64,000 nucleotides of DNA from Bicyclus anynana (lineage: Eukaryota > Arthropoda > Insecta > Lepidoptera > Nymphalidae). The position numbers and the translations under genes were made by a program. The notes beneath the pieces were generated by a model. That model saw only the letters and a list, made by a program, of their open reading frames with translations. It was not told where the DNA came from and ran no database searches. Shown here one piece after another: positions 33,501-41,229 of the stretch. The stretch lies in contig NC_069106.1 in assembly GCF_947172395.1 (NCBI RefSeq), positions 3,472,001 to 3,536,000 of the forward strand. The letters are read 5' to 3'. Every line of letters starts with the position of its first letter. Position 1 is the first letter of the stretch.

Positions 33501-35864
33501 TGAGCAGAACCTCGGACTTGTGACTTGACAGGAGGTGTCTTAGAAGTACAGGGGTGTACTATCACCAATTTCCGAATGAATGAATGAAAATTTTTATGAA
33601 AATTTCCGCTTAGTATATCTTAGCCCAGCATAGCTTGCTCCATTGCTCGCTGTGTAATAGAACAAGGTATGTTAGAGTATCTCTGCATGATTGAAATAGA
33701 AATCAGGATATCCATAGAAGAACTAGTGACCAACATAGCTTAACGAGTTGCAAAGCTGAAGTGGCATTGGGCGGGGCACTGTTCAATGAGCCGATGGATG
33801 TTGGGGTCCCAAGGAGCTGAAATGACGACATCACACTAAAAAGTGCAGTATTGGTCGAACAAGCAAATCCCTGCGACTCACTTGACAACATCAAGTTGAT
33901 TTGCTGGATGCAGGCAGTTAAGGATTGTGATGTTTGAAAGTCCCTACAAAAGGCCTATATCCTGCAGTGGATGTTCATTGGCTGATCTGAATCCATGAGC
34001 TAATGATCTGAAGGCACCTGAGTTACCACTGGACAAAGAAAAGACAGGTTGTCCTACTAGTCTAACTTAACATGGTTTCACCGGCATAGTTTCCATTCTA
34101 GTGAGAAAACAGGGATAATGTATATCCTATGACATTCACAAATAATGTGGCTTTCTAGTGGCAAAAGAATTTTCAAAATTGGTTCAATTGATTGTGATTA
34201 CCCCCATACAACACCACAAACTTTACCTCTTTATAATATTAGTATAGATAGAAGTATAGATTCAAATTTGAGCAGAAAACAGGGAAACTAACTTTAAAAA
34301 TGCCTTACTTATGTAATACTTCTCTATAATAGCAAAATGCTTGCTTATAAAGTCAACTGAGTGATCATATTTATGAATTATCAAAATGAAAATTTAAAAA
34401 ATAAAATAGGTGTATAATTTAAGTACCTAACTAATTTTTATAAATTGTTTATTAAATTTAATAAATTTTTACAAAAACAGAGTACCTATTTTAGATTGAA
34501 CTTCATAGACTAAAGCCACAGGATTAAGGCGATCATTAATTGTATTGTTTGTAATGAAAGTCAGTACAAGCAATACAAGTGAATACCAGGGTATTAACTT
34601 ATATCCTTATGATTCTATCGGCCAGTTTCTTCATCGCAAGTAACAGTCAAAGTAACATCATAAAGTGATGGTCTTATTCACTGAAAAATAAAGTCTTCTT
34701 TACTACTGACTATTTTTACTGTTACTTTAGCTTTACTTGAAGAAACTGGCTATATGCCTGTACGAGGGGTAGCACAAGAGATTAAGGAACATATAACTAT
34801 ATTTGTGACTCCAGAGTAAGCATAGCTATTTGTTTTCATAGACAATTACTAAATTTTCTATTCTTTTTTGCTCAATATTCATACCCGACGGTGACACTCA
34901 TTCTATTCAATGCTTTACTGTAATTTACTTGTGTATCAATCGGTTATTCATTCACTCTTGTTAAAAAAGGCTTAAAGCTTATGCTCCACATGCAATACAG
35001 GTAAAGTTAAGGTAAAAAGCAATAAAGATTTTGAAATTTGATCTACTGTTACATCCTAATGAAAAAATACAATAGATAACACTAACATTTAAGTAAAGAA
35101 TTTAAAATTTAAAATATAATGTTTGTTAAACTAAAAAATGGGATATTTACAATTTTGATATTTGTATAGAAAAAAAATTGCTAGACAATACCCAATATTT
35201 TTTGAAAATGAAATACTTACGAGTATTCGAGTATATAACACTCTCGATTATACTTGTAAACAGGTTATTTATGAACGTCGTTGATGATTATAATGAGCAA
35301 TTATCAAAAACAGGTTCCATTTATGTGGGTACACAAAAAAGTACTCTCACCTGGTTGTAACCTCATTTCTTAGCGTAATCCCTTCGTATAGGTTACGGAT
35401 ATGGATAAAAGCCGCTTGGAAAAGTTTCAATGTTAGTCCTAATTGCAAAAATCTGTTGACGATCGCCGCCTGACCTTCGCTTCGCAATCAACAAACGCGG
35501 ACATATGATCACACAAACAAATGATATTTTACGTGATTTTATACAACCGGCTCTTCGATAAACCGTGTAAAGCGAACACAAAACTGTTGCGAGAACCTTC
35601 TTTTCACTACATACTTAGCGTAACAGTGAAAAACAGAGCAAAATGTTAGAACTTTAGGCTTTAGTACAGTAACCAAACACTTCCCACTCAAAATATATCG
35701 TCACAACAGTGTAAACACTAAAAAACTAATATCCACACTAAGTTTAAAGAACATTGCATTTACCGTCGGAGTTCGAACGATAAAACATCTTCAACTTATT
35801 GCGATTTCTGATTCCGACTTCGCCCTTGTCTAGCGGGCGCTAAAAGTCATCACTTACCGGCCAT
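15456..35864 (-). CDS. tws: Protein phosphatase 2A 55-kDa regulatory subunit B (twins/PPP2R2), complete
   Basis: Eleven coding exons: 35858-35864, 25830-25984, 24571-24771, 23905-24041, 22025-22199, 21375-21438, 21086-21233, 19829-19907, 18563-18690, 17314-17473, 15456-15581. All joins are in frame with GT-AG sites, giving 459 residues (human PPP2R2A has 447). The product is the WD40-propeller subunit that steers the PP2A A/C dimer to substrates in mitosis and signalling. Diagnostic stretches are WCFSQVKG (about residue 10), [90 protein letters not shown] and the C-terminus FIFQDKF. Oddities: exon 4 is tandemly repeated, exon 5 has a decayed partial copy, and exon 10 has a Gly/Ala-rich insertion. 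A second first exon at 37060-37195 fits in frame. Identification is secure. Confidence 0.97.
15962..16075. mobile_element. MITE, family C
   Basis: gtgtttttcagatagcatgg and tgacagttgccttatgacgt, ending agagcgaaacgaact. In the last intron of twins. Confidence 0.75.
16100..16935. mobile_element. Outer MITE interrupted by a second transposon
   Basis: gatactgttactatcgcgtt at about 16132 is mirrored by gttaacgcgatagtaacagt at about 16904. A relative of one end is at 41364-41440. Confidence 0.75.
16179..16831. mobile_element. Non-autonomous DNA transposon with 23-bp inverted ends
   Basis: The left end atgccttgatcacacgtacc and the right end cggtacgtgcgaccaaggca are inverted with two mismatches over 23 bases. 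Internal sequence is rich in ctcggccga. It is nested in the element described at 16100-16935. Confidence 0.85.
16958..17290 (+). mobile_element. tRNA-derived SINE, family A
   Basis: Head gagccgtgatagcccagttg, tail gagccgtatatgagttgata, ending about 25 bases below exon 10 of twins. Confidence 0.9.
17314..17473 (-). CDS. tws: twins coding exon 10, with Gly/Ala-rich insertion
   Basis: Acceptor gtttgcag, donor gtacgc; 160 nt, extremely GC-rich. It reads IFERGGGGGGAGAGAGNAAR, then RGELTLEASRDAAARPR and a basic RRVAATAKRKK. Other B55 proteins read about FDRNTKKDVTLEASR here, so roughly a dozen Gly/Ala residues are added, and the following KPKTVLKPRKV segment is also changed. Confidence 0.94.
17474..18562. 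other. twins intron 9
   Basis: At 17518 a cagtagaacccgcttaatcc motif resembles the terminal repeat of pogo-type elements, but I find no matching second end. A TA-rich microsatellite lies at 18265-18322. No exon seen. Confidence 0.45.
18563..18690 (-). CDS. tws: twins coding exon 9
   Basis: Acceptor tttttcag, donor gtgagt. It reads [30 protein letters not shown] and MTGSYNGFF plus AG. Compared with other B55 proteins NGKDS is SGDDQ here. Confidence 0.97.
18941..19244 (+). mobile_element. tRNA-derived SINE, family A
   Basis: Nearly full copy in twins intron 8: agccgtgatagaccagtgga head, gggttcgaatcc box B, tail gagccgaatatgagttg. Confidence 0.9.
19275..19655 (-). mobile_element. Non-autonomous interspersed repeat, CGGACGCCCGCGACTTCGTC type
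   Basis: On the plus strand it starts atactaatattataaagagg, has a (gttt)n run at 19323-19371 and a tagggtagggg run near 19555-19600, and ends acgaagtcgcgggcgtcggc. Confidence 0.85.
19829..19907 (-). CDS. tws: twins coding exon 8
   Basis: Acceptor catttcag, donor gtaagt. It reads YMMSRDYLGLKVWDLRMET, then KPVETYP. SRDYL and KVWDL are hallmark B55 segments. Confidence 0.97.
19908..20412. other. twins intron 7, remaining sequence
   Basis: AT-rich, no repeat family or exon recognised. Confidence 0.4.
20413..20968. mobile_element. MITE of about 555 bp with long inverted ends (twins intron 7)
   Basis: The left end ccactcactggcaattttta and gttggccgact are mirrored by agtcggccaactaaa and gttgccagtgagcggg. 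It carries a short internal run of gaatcgaaagt repeats near 20815. Non-coding. Confidence 0.85.
21086..21233 (-). CDS. tws: twins coding exon 7
   Basis: Acceptor atccgcag, donor gtgggt. It reads [36 protein letters not shown] and ISSISDVKLSNSG plus AG. Confidence 0.97.
21375..21438 (-). CDS. tws: twins coding exon 6
   Basis: A 64-nt exon between acceptor ctgttacag and donor gtgagt. It reads VITAAEFHPTECNLFVYSSS then K and one base. Too short to appear as an ATG-started frame; identified by homology. Confidence 0.96.
21600..21830 (+). mobile_element. RTE-like LINE 3' fragment
   Basis: Degraded copy (gatcgaatcataaatgaggag, cagcgagtctcaaagctgaa, agttcgaagagccaatgggg). It adjoins the decayed exon 5 copy. 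Confidence 0.7.
21897..22013 (-). pseudogene. Decayed partial copy of twins exon 5
   Basis: About 115 bases matching the middle of exon 5 (YHIN to SFNIV), lying just 11 bases past the real exon. It has a two-base insertion after DQET and a Trp to stop change before HLEIT, plus several substitutions. No donor or acceptor is kept. Confidence 0.9.
22025..22199 (-). CDS. tws: twins coding exon 5
   Basis: Acceptor gtttgcag, donor gtaacc. The first A completes Arg. It encodes [39 protein letters not shown] and NIVDIKPANMEELTE. Confidence 0.97.
22220..22330. mobile_element. MITE, family C
   Basis: tagttcgtttcatgtagatt, then gtgacagttcgtttcactc, ending with tcatacaggcgactgtc. It lies in the intron between exons 4 and 5 of twins. 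The rest of that intron (22331-22759) is AT-rich with no feature seen. Confidence 0.75.
22760..23231 (-). mobile_element. 5'-truncated R1/Jockey-like LINE, C-terminal part of the reverse transcriptase
   Basis: Minus-strand reading HGMFNTYLYAIGKAPSEKC, then YFCGEEDT, then FECAGC, LIARMLVDVEEWRKYSQ and a charged RREERERAENKE tail before a stop. This is the zinc-knuckle end of this LINE type; one frameshift lies after the CxxC. An A-run (T-run on plus, about 22776-22787) marks the 3' end. Confidence 0.8.
23232..23272 (-). pseudogene. twins exon 4, copy 6, truncated
   Basis: Only the first 40 or so bases of the exon remain (VAERDKRVTGYN), ending at the junction with the LINE fragment 22760-23231. 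Confidence 0.85.
23290..23425 (-). pseudogene. twins exon 4, tandem copy 5 (frameshift)
   Basis: One G is missing in the run after LRVP, so the exon is 136 nt and out of frame. Its donor is still intact. Confidence 0.9.
23443..23579 (-). pseudogene. twins exon 4, tandem copy 4 (nonsense)
   Basis: The Tyr codon in VTGYNTRE is TAA, and a Gly codon is Ser. If spliced in, this copy would truncate the protein. Confidence 0.9.
23597..23733 (-). CDS. twins exon 4, tandem copy 3 (open, one substitution)
   Basis: Open frame as in copy 2, with Ala to Ser before DLMVEASP and a silent change near the start. Use in mRNA is unknown. Confidence 0.6.
23751..23887 (-). CDS. twins exon 4, tandem copy 2 (intact)
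   Basis: Open in the exon 4 frame over 45 codons with the start VAERDKR and end VEASP plus AG. It has GT and AG borders, but only 17 bases separate it from copy 1. Use by skipping copy 1 would give an almost identical protein. Confidence 0.7.
23905..24041 (-). CDS. tws: twins coding exon 4, copy 1 of a tandem array (functional copy)
   Basis: The genuine acceptor (ctatgaacag) sits above 24041. It encodes VSERDKRVTGYNTREEGGR, then RDPARVTQLRVP and ADLMVEASP, ending in AG that completes Arg with exon 5. It is 137 nt and very GC-rich. Downstream copies lie at 23751-23887, 23597-23733, 23443-23579 and 23290-23425. This is the only copy preceded by a normal-length intron. Confidence 0.95.
24042..24570. 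mobile_element. twins intron 3 with a MITE-like inverted repeat
   Basis: caaatatcgaccaatagcg near 24147 is inverted at cgctattggttgacatttg near 24237. A fragment resembling the 9030 and 15740 repeats follows at 24330-24450. Confidence 0.55.
24571..24771 (-). CDS. tws: twins coding exon 3
   Basis: Acceptor ctttccag, donor gtgaga; 67 codons in phase 0. It encodes [39 protein letters not shown] and [11 protein letters not shown]. Confidence 0.97.
24772..25829. other. twins intron 2
   Basis: No known repeat family was recognised. A 104-codon open frame on the minus strand (25093-25407) begins MICSLSCPDKCCESY; it matches nothing I know, has no splice context and is AT-rich, so I do not call it a gene. 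Confidence 0.4.
25830..25984 (-). CDS. tws: twins coding exon 2
   Basis: Acceptor tgattgcag, donor gtattg. It encodes NGGETTWCFSQVKG, DDDVTEADLISCVEFNHDG and [16 protein letters not shown], the first propeller strand region. Confidence 0.96.
26048..26090 (-). mobile_element. Short RTE-like LINE tail
   Basis: tcatcatcatatcagcctat followed by ggacgtccactgcagtg, the extreme 3' end of this family in reverse. Confidence 0.6.
26100..26413 (+). mobile_element. tRNA-derived SINE, family B
   Basis: Head cggcctccgtggcgcagtgg (box A-like), box B ggttcgatcccc, body cgtaccgccaagcgatttag and tail ggtgagattgtagtcaaggg. Near full length, in twins intron 1. Confidence 0.9.
26972..27288 (-). mobile_element. 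tRNA-derived SINE, family B
   Basis: Full reverse copy: tagcccttgactacatactc at the left and ccgcgcatatcactgcgcca at the right. Confidence 0.9.
27494..27630. mobile_element. MITE, family C
   Basis: gtttcatgtaggatggtgcg, gtgacagttcgtttcacta and the end tgtacccatgctatgtgaaa. Confidence 0.8.
27737..28075. mobile_element. Head-to-head pair of SINE family A fragments
   Basis: 27737-27938 is a reverse copy lacking the tRNA-like head; 27938-28075 is a forward head. The head starts twice (gccgagatagcccagtgg, then gagccatgatagcccag). The two halves meet inside the SINE. Confidence 0.85.
28362..28693 (+). mobile_element. SINE family B, diverged, followed by a palindromic MITE
   Basis: The SINE spans 28362-28625 (accaccgtggtgcagtggta, ggtttgatccccggctggg). 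The hairpin at 28632-28693 (caaagtaaagtgaacttta inverted) repeats the one at 5183. Confidence 0.8.
28955..29210. mobile_element. Short interspersed repeat (minus) next to MITE family C
   Basis: 28955-29065 reads gtataaagaggtaaagtttg to gtgaaaccgcgggcatcagc. 29070-29200 is a family C MITE (agatagcatgggtacggtga). Confidence 0.7.
29543..29712. repeat. Interspersed repeat, copy 1 of 2
   Basis: Shares aaataaatttgattaataag and taaacagtactcatcaagaa with 56190-56366. Confidence 0.75.
29713..30765. other. twins intron 1, unique AT-rich part
   Basis: One short inverted repeat lies at 30085-30145 (gtagtcaaaacttaatt against aattaagttttggttac). No gene evidence. Confidence 0.4.
30768..31045 (+). mobile_element. 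tRNA-derived SINE, family B
   Basis: cggcctccgtggcgtagtgg head, gttcgatccccggctgggca box B, tail cttagactgcatcatcacat followed by an A-run. Confidence 0.9.
31046..32139. other. twins intron 1, unique AT-rich part
   Basis: Nothing recognised on either strand beyond homopolymer runs. Confidence 0.4.
32140..32340 (-). mobile_element. Non-autonomous interspersed repeat, GCGCGGTTTCACCCGC type
   Basis: Reverse copy from atactaatattataaagcta through a short gtttgtttg run to gtgaaaccgcacggtgtcag. Confidence 0.8.
32510..32690 (+). mobile_element. RTE-like LINE tail, degraded
   Basis: gaaggggcccaaagtgctca, agaaagcgcagtgttagag and agcagtgaatgtccatcagc match the family, with deletions. Confidence 0.65.
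33735..33990 (+). mobile_element. RTE-like LINE tail
   Basis: aacatagcttaacgagttgc, gggcggggcactgttcaatg, ccgatggatgttggggtccc and cctatatcctgcagtggatg. Internal small deletions. Confidence 0.75.
34105..34260 (+). mobile_element. 3' part of a non-autonomous interspersed repeat
   Basis: gtggctttctagtggcaaaa, then agaattttcaaaattggttc and the end ctttataatattagtataga. Confidence 0.7.
34615..34755. mobile_element. Small MITE with inverted ends
   Basis: ggccagtttcttcatcgcaa at the left is mirrored by ttacttgaagaaactggc at the right; inner parts also pair (aagtaacagtcaaagtaaca). Confidence 0.8.
34756..35857. other. twins intron 1, 5' end
   Basis: AT-rich. No exon found between here and the start exon. 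The part near 35380-35560 is less AT-rich but has no supported frame. Confidence 0.4.
35858..35864 (-). CDS. tws: twins coding exon 1 (short isoform start)
   Basis: ATGGCCG followed by the donor gtaagtg. The last G joins GC of exon 2, giving an MAGNGGE start like the MAGNG start known for insect and vertebrate B55. The intron to exon 2 is 9.9 kb. Confidence 0.88.
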
Positions 35865-37059
35865 GACAAAGCCCAGCACAAAACTTATAGAAGTTCGATA
35901 GTTTTAGTACACAATCACCTCAGTATTTTGCTAAAACATTACACAGAATTGCCGATGAAAACTGATTAAAATCATTTCAACGTTACATCGGTAAAAAGCA
36001 ATGGCGCTCAGAAAATTCACAAATACATAAAATAATTACTGCAGAACTTAGTGTTGCCATGCCTAAACTTTAAGAATCTACTAGTTTTTCACTATAATCA
36101 TATTGTAACGGTTTTATTTTTTAAATAATGACTTAATAGTTATGATATCTTGTATTATTTAATCACTTTCTTTACAATTACATTTTTTATATCTAATAAA
36201 AAGGTGAACTTTCCAACCTATGTTCGGTTTTGTATTTTAAAATTGTAGTTTTCGTTTCACGACAAGATATTCAAAATAAAAAAATGTATATTATCATGGA
36301 GCGTAACTGCTAAGAGAGTTCACTTTAAATCAAAGAGGTTTACGAAATATTAAATATGTTGTATCAATAGAAAATGTTTTAATAGTTTTACTTTTATAAA
36401 AAAGTATTTTTTTCTTAAGCTATCGTCATCAAAAATAATTTTATCAAACATTATTCTAGTGCCTTAGTTCATTATTCTACAAAACTTTCAGTTTGATTAC
36501 TGTGTAACTAAAAATATTTCTACCATTTCAGATAGTCAGTTGTATTTTATGGCAACATTTTGCACAAAACGTCAAAATATCAAGTGATGGTCGTAAAACA
36601 GTCAGGCAATGGCGCGCATTCCTTGACGCTGCCCTCTATTGACATAAACTGAAACTGCGTTGTTTATTGTAACGTCTGGAAATTTAAAATTGAGTGTAAA
36701 GTTAAACAAGACTATTGTTTTTATAGCAAATCTTTACTATACCACTATACACTTGTATACAGACGAAGAGAAGAACGAAATTTTGTTTTGATATTCTTAT
36801 TTTCATTTAGATATATAAAGATCAAGGAATTATCAACTCAAATTCCTCGGAGCCTTTTTTTAATTTTGTCTGTTATCAATGGCCTCTGAATGATTGATTG
36901 ATTTACGAAAAAAAGCTTTAATTTTCTATATTGATACTTTAACAATTGGGTATCATATTACGTAATTTTCCAAGAATTTTACGTAATTTTCCAAGAATGG
37001 ACACAGCGTTTAACCAGGTAACACTTCTAGCTATTATTGCCATTGTAAATTAAACTTAC
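35865..37059. promoter_or_regulatory. Likely twins promoter and 5'UTR region between the two first exons
   Basis: On the minus strand this lies directly upstream of the short-isoform ATG and downstream of the alternative first exon. A 21-bp direct duplication (attttccaagaatttacgta-like) lies at 36959-37000. No core promoter motif can be assigned with confidence. Confidence 0.35.
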
Positions 37060-37195
37060 CGTTCTTGTTCCCATGGTCGAAAATCACGCTGAGCTTCTGC
37101 AAGCTGTTTTGACGCGCTTCGGCGAAGAGTCGACGTTTGGTCTTGGGCGAAGGTTGCGTCGCCAACGGCGACACCACCATGGTCGTTGTTGCCAT
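37060..37195 (-). CDS. tws: Alternative first coding exon of twins (long isoform)
   Basis: ATG at 37195-37193 opens 45 codons plus one base, ending at donor gtaagt in the same phase as the short first exon. Joined to exon 2 it gives a predicted 502-residue protein. The peptide starts MATTTMVVSPLATQPSPK and continues TKRRLFAEARQNSLQKLSV; it is basic and Ser/Thr/Pro-rich. Drosophila twins is known to have a long isoform with an unrelated N-terminal extension. A possible acceptor (attttccag) at 37214 suggests that a further upstream exon may exist; no stop lies between it and this ATG. Assignment to twins is inference from strand, phase and position. Confidence 0.7.
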
Positions 37196-37379
37196 TTTGT
37201 CAAACCATAAAACCTGGAAAATTACACCATTAAGTAGGTTGACCCCAACGACATTATATTGGTCGTTGGTTGACCTTGACCCAAATGGTTAACCGATGAT
37301 TAACCACCTAGTTGGTGGTTAATCAGTGGTTAGCCTAGGTGGGTTAAAATTTTGTTTTTTCTTTTAAGTTCCGGCCCAG

Positions 37380-38110
37380 GCGGTTAGTATATTAACCGCC
37401 TGGCAATTTACTTATATCTAAAAAAATCTTGATAACTTTAATAATGAAATCATTACCTACTTTATGAAAAAAAGTTTGCTACAACATTTGACGACATTTT
37501 AAGCTAAGATCGATAATCATACAGCCTGAGTTTTACGTTTTTTTTTTTAAATTTTGTCCTACTAGGAGAGTGATCATTTTTTTTTTTTTTAAAACATACT
37601 TTTATTGAGCCAATTATTTAACCAGATTCTTATTTATGCATCATATTATCGTCTCCATATACTTTTATACAGGGGTGTATTTGGATATCCTTTCTGCCCG
37701 GAGTTGGGAGTTGGTGGTCTTATTAGAGTTGTGCCTCGATTACCTATCGGCCCTAGCCTACCCTAACCACCCGGCAATTTACATACATCTATAATATCTT
37801 GATTATTCTATTTTATGAATGAAATCATTACTATAACAAAACAAGTTTGCTACGACATTTTAAATTTTATATTTCATCTCTAATTGGTCTTCAATGGGGA
37901 CAAGCAAAAATCGCTGACCAGCCTGAGTTTTGCGACATTTTTTTTTGACTTATGATTGATTTGTTTGTTCGTTTTTTGTACAAGGTAACAGAGAAAATAA
38001 TGCAAAACGTATACATCTTAATATTATCTTCATATTTTTTTATGCGGGGATATACCTGGGTTACCGGCGGGCGACGTTGTATTGGCCGGTGGGCATTTCC
38101 CTTTACCACA
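37380..38110. repeat. Interspersed repeat, copies 2 and 3
   Basis: 37380-37560 and 37670-38110 both match 640-1000 (caatttac..atatct, aagtttgcta, acagcctgagtttt). The end at 38040-38110 (tacctgggttaccggcgggc) resembles 15600-15680 in reverse. Confidence 0.7.
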
Positions 38111-38191
38111 GTCTAAACTCAATAGTTCCCTACCTTATTTACCTATAATAGGAACACGGGCTGACAAACTTTCGTAGCTCAATTACACTCG

Positions 38192-39059
38192 TGCCTCGTG
38201 CATTGTTTTGTACCTCCTCCCCTGGCAACGTACTGCCAAGTACCTAGGCGTTACCTTCGATAACCGCATGAGCTTCTCCATGCACGTTAACAAAGCGAGA
38301 AAAAAGGCCGCATACGTAATGCACCGCCTTTACGCTATGATAAATAAGAAAAGTAAATTGTCCCTCCGCTCAAAGCTAACGCTTTATAAAACTACGATCC
38401 GTCCGATCTTAACCTACGCTAGTGTAGTCTTTGCCCACCGTCCAAAAGCGACCCTTAGGCCGCTTCAAACCCTACAGAATCGTTTTCTGCGTCAAATCAC
38501 GGGCGCGCCGTGGTTTTTACGCAATAATGACCTCCATAGAGATCTAGAATTACCGACAATAGCTAAGTACATGAAACAGCTCTCTCAAAACTATTTTGAC
38601 AGAGCTGCCATCCATCCCAACCAACTAGTGGTTGAGGCCTGCAATTACACTCCCAACCTAAACGCTAACTGCAAGCAGAGGCGTCCCAAGAACGTCCTTT
38701 ACGATCCAGACGATGACATAACAACCGACAATGCTTCCCAGGTAACACAATCACAAGCTACACAGCGTCTTCGCCGGCGAAGACGAGGTCCCCGATATCT
38801 AACGTCACCCGGACGTGGGTTTTCTAACTCACGATCTTGGGGGCGTCCGGACTGATTCACTCAGGTCACGGTTACCTCCTCCAGAATGGCCTTCTAAGCC
38901 GAGGTCCGAGTCTCATAGGAGACGCCCTTAGAGAGCCGTTCCGTCCTCTATCTTTCTTTCAGCCTTCGGGTCACATCAGGCGATGCTTCTGCGCTCGCCC
39001 AACCCCCCCGGTGACGCCGTAGTGGTTCCGCAGGGAGCTATCGGCACCTACTCAGACAG

Positions 39060-39093
<34 letters not shown>

Positions 39094-39246
39094 TACCTCG
39101 ACGCGTCCTCGCCTCGCGTGCCTTATCGCTCAACCGCCGAGCGCCGCGAGTGGCGAGACGAACTATGAGCGCAGTGTTTACACACTCGCCCCGTACTTCG
39201 CCTCGCGGCACGTCTCGCCGCTCGCGCGAGAGTGTGAACGAGGCAT
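38192..39246. mobile_element. GC-rich repeat interrupted by a LINE
   Basis: gtgcctcgtgcattg on the left and gtgtgaacgaggca on the right look like the ends of one element split by the LINE 38217-39090. Confidence 0.5.
38217..39090 (+). mobile_element. 5'-truncated Jockey-type LINE with target-site duplication
   Basis: The open frame 38208-38855 encodes the C-terminal reverse-transcriptase region: KYLGVTFDNRMSFSMHV, SKLTLYKTTIRPILTYASVV, RFLRQITGAPWFLRNNDLH and a basic tail. A 3'UTR ends in 30 A residues at 39061-39090. The 9-bp sequence ttgtacctc flanks it at 38208-38216 and 39091-39099, which is a clear target-site duplication. It lacks the 5' half, so it cannot move by itself. Little decay is seen, so the insertion is recent. 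Confidence 0.95.
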
Positions 39247-40390
39247 CAGCCTTTTATAAAATGACAAAAGTCTGGCATTGACAGCCTCTTTCCACTACTG
39301 GTACGTAGATGTACTCGTATTATTTAGATCGTGACAGTTTATTCGTTTAGCAGTTTGCTGCGAATTCGAGCAGGATTTCAAATAATGTTATGATTGCCAA
39401 TTATGTTGTATGTTATTAACGGTTCACGATCATGTTCAAGGGCAGCGTCAGTACATTTGTCTAAGCCATAGGTTCTCAAAGTGAACGGTAACGCCCCATT
39501 GTGGGCCTGTGAAAATATCAAATCAGAAGGACAGTAAAATAATAATAATAATAATAATAATTGTTTATTTGCAAGAATACAACATTCCACTAAATTAATA
39601 GTGTGCAAATATAAAAAAATACAAATAGTCACAATTACCAAATTAAATGAAATGAGATTAAGAAAAATACAGTCACAATTACTAAATTAAATTAAATTAA
39701 ATTACAAATTAGAGAACTCGGAGAAAGTTTGAGGGAATTGAAATGGCTATAATTTAAATATTTATCTAAACCATAGTTTCTCAAACATCCAGTTAGGTAG
39801 GTACAATAACGCTTTCCTTGTGAGCGTGTAAGATTTTCAGGGAGACAGTAACCAGAGAAAGAGAGCATTGAAATGGAAAGATATTTGTCAGTTTAAAGTC
39901 ATATTATAGTCTAACAAAAAGACTTCCAAAGAAAATATATTATTTATGTGTGAAAAATCAAATAGGATTTTTAAAAAATACGGATCAGATCCGTAAAAAT
40001 ACATGTAGTCGAGTCCATTACAAAATTAAATTTATTAATCGATTTTCAAGAGCGGATCCCGCGCTTTGAAAGAAGAAATTATCTCAGTGAGGGCGTGGAC
40101 AAAAAAGGTTGAGAACCTGTGATCTAAGCAATACATACCTATTTACCTGTATCTCTGTTTATACAAGCAATTTGAATGTTAGAATTTTAAAAATTTAAAT
40201 ACTTATAGTTTATGGAAAAGTTGGCTTGAGTTGGATTGGGTATCTTTATTAGGGCTTCTACTATTGAAGCCAAATACGATATGTCAGTTTTGAGTTTTTA
40301 AAGAGTTGAGTTCTCTGGTGATCATTCTGGTTGTAACATCGGGTCGAAGTTATAAATTAATTAAAATTGTGGAGCAAAAGGCTAGCTTGG
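39247..40390. other. Region without a recognised gene
   Basis: An (aat)n microsatellite lies at 39539-39561. The remainder is AT-rich. I searched for the first exon of the UQCRH-like gene here and did not find it. Confidence 0.4.
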
Positions 40391-40391
40391 T

Positions 40392-40580
40392 CATCATTAT
40401 CTACCCATATTCGGCTCTCTGCTGAGCTCGAGTCTCCTCAGAATGAGAGGGGTTAGGCCAATAATCCACCACGCTGGCCCAATACGGATTGGCAGACCTC
40501 ACACACGCAGAGAATTAAGAAAATTCTCTGGTATGCAGGTTTACTTGCGATGTATTCCCTTCACTGGTTTAGACCTACTC
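40392..40580 (-). mobile_element. tRNA-derived SINE, family A, tail part
   Basis: cccatattcggctctctgct to gtatgcaggtttacttgcga; the tRNA-like head is missing. Confidence 0.8.
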
Positions 40581-40780
40581 GTATTCATTACTTAGACCTT
40601 ATACTCAACTTAATACTTATTAATTGGTACAATACAATGTCCACACGAAATGAAACTCAATGAGAACCGATTTGGACCGATTCGATGCAACTCTCAGCGG
40701 ACGTAACAAGATGCGTTCACGAGCTGTACAAATTTGACACGAAATTTTAAAAACATTAAATTAGTTGACTGCAACTAATA

Positions 40781-41150
40781 GCCATATTCGGCTCACTGTT
40801 GAGCACGAGTCTCCTCTCAGAATGAGAGGGATTAGGCTTAGGTTATAGTCCACCACGCTGCCCCAATGCGGATTGGCAGACTTCACACACGTAGAGATTT
40901 AAGAAAATTCTCAGTTAAGGTTTTCTCACGATGTTTTTCCTTCACCATTTGAGACACGTGATATTTAAATTCTTAAAATGCACATAACTGTAATGGAGGT
41001 GTATGCCTAGACCGGATTCGAACCTACGTCCTCCGAGTCGAAGGCAGAGGTCCATCCAAGTCCGCTGCAGGACATAAGCCTTTTGTAGGAACTTCCAAAC
41101 ATAACGATCCGGAGATCCGCCGGCATCCAGCGAATCCCTACGTCTCGTTG
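40781..41150 (-). mobile_element. SINE family A joined to an RTE-like LINE tail
   Basis: The SINE spans about 40781-41055 (accggattcgaacctacgtc), followed by a reverse LINE fragment (ccaagtccgctgcaggacat). Confidence 0.75.
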
Positions 41151-41183
41151 GATTAATAATTATTTTAAATATTTCTCTCTTAG

Positions 41184-41229
41184 GATTCTCCTGATAACTT
41201 GGTCAAGCAACGTTGGAAGTGTTTACAAA
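41184..41229 (+). CDS. UQCRH: UQCRH-like, penultimate exon
   Basis: 46 nt with strong splice sites. It holds the cysteine equivalent to the first paired Cys of the hinge protein (RWKC). Confidence 0.6.
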
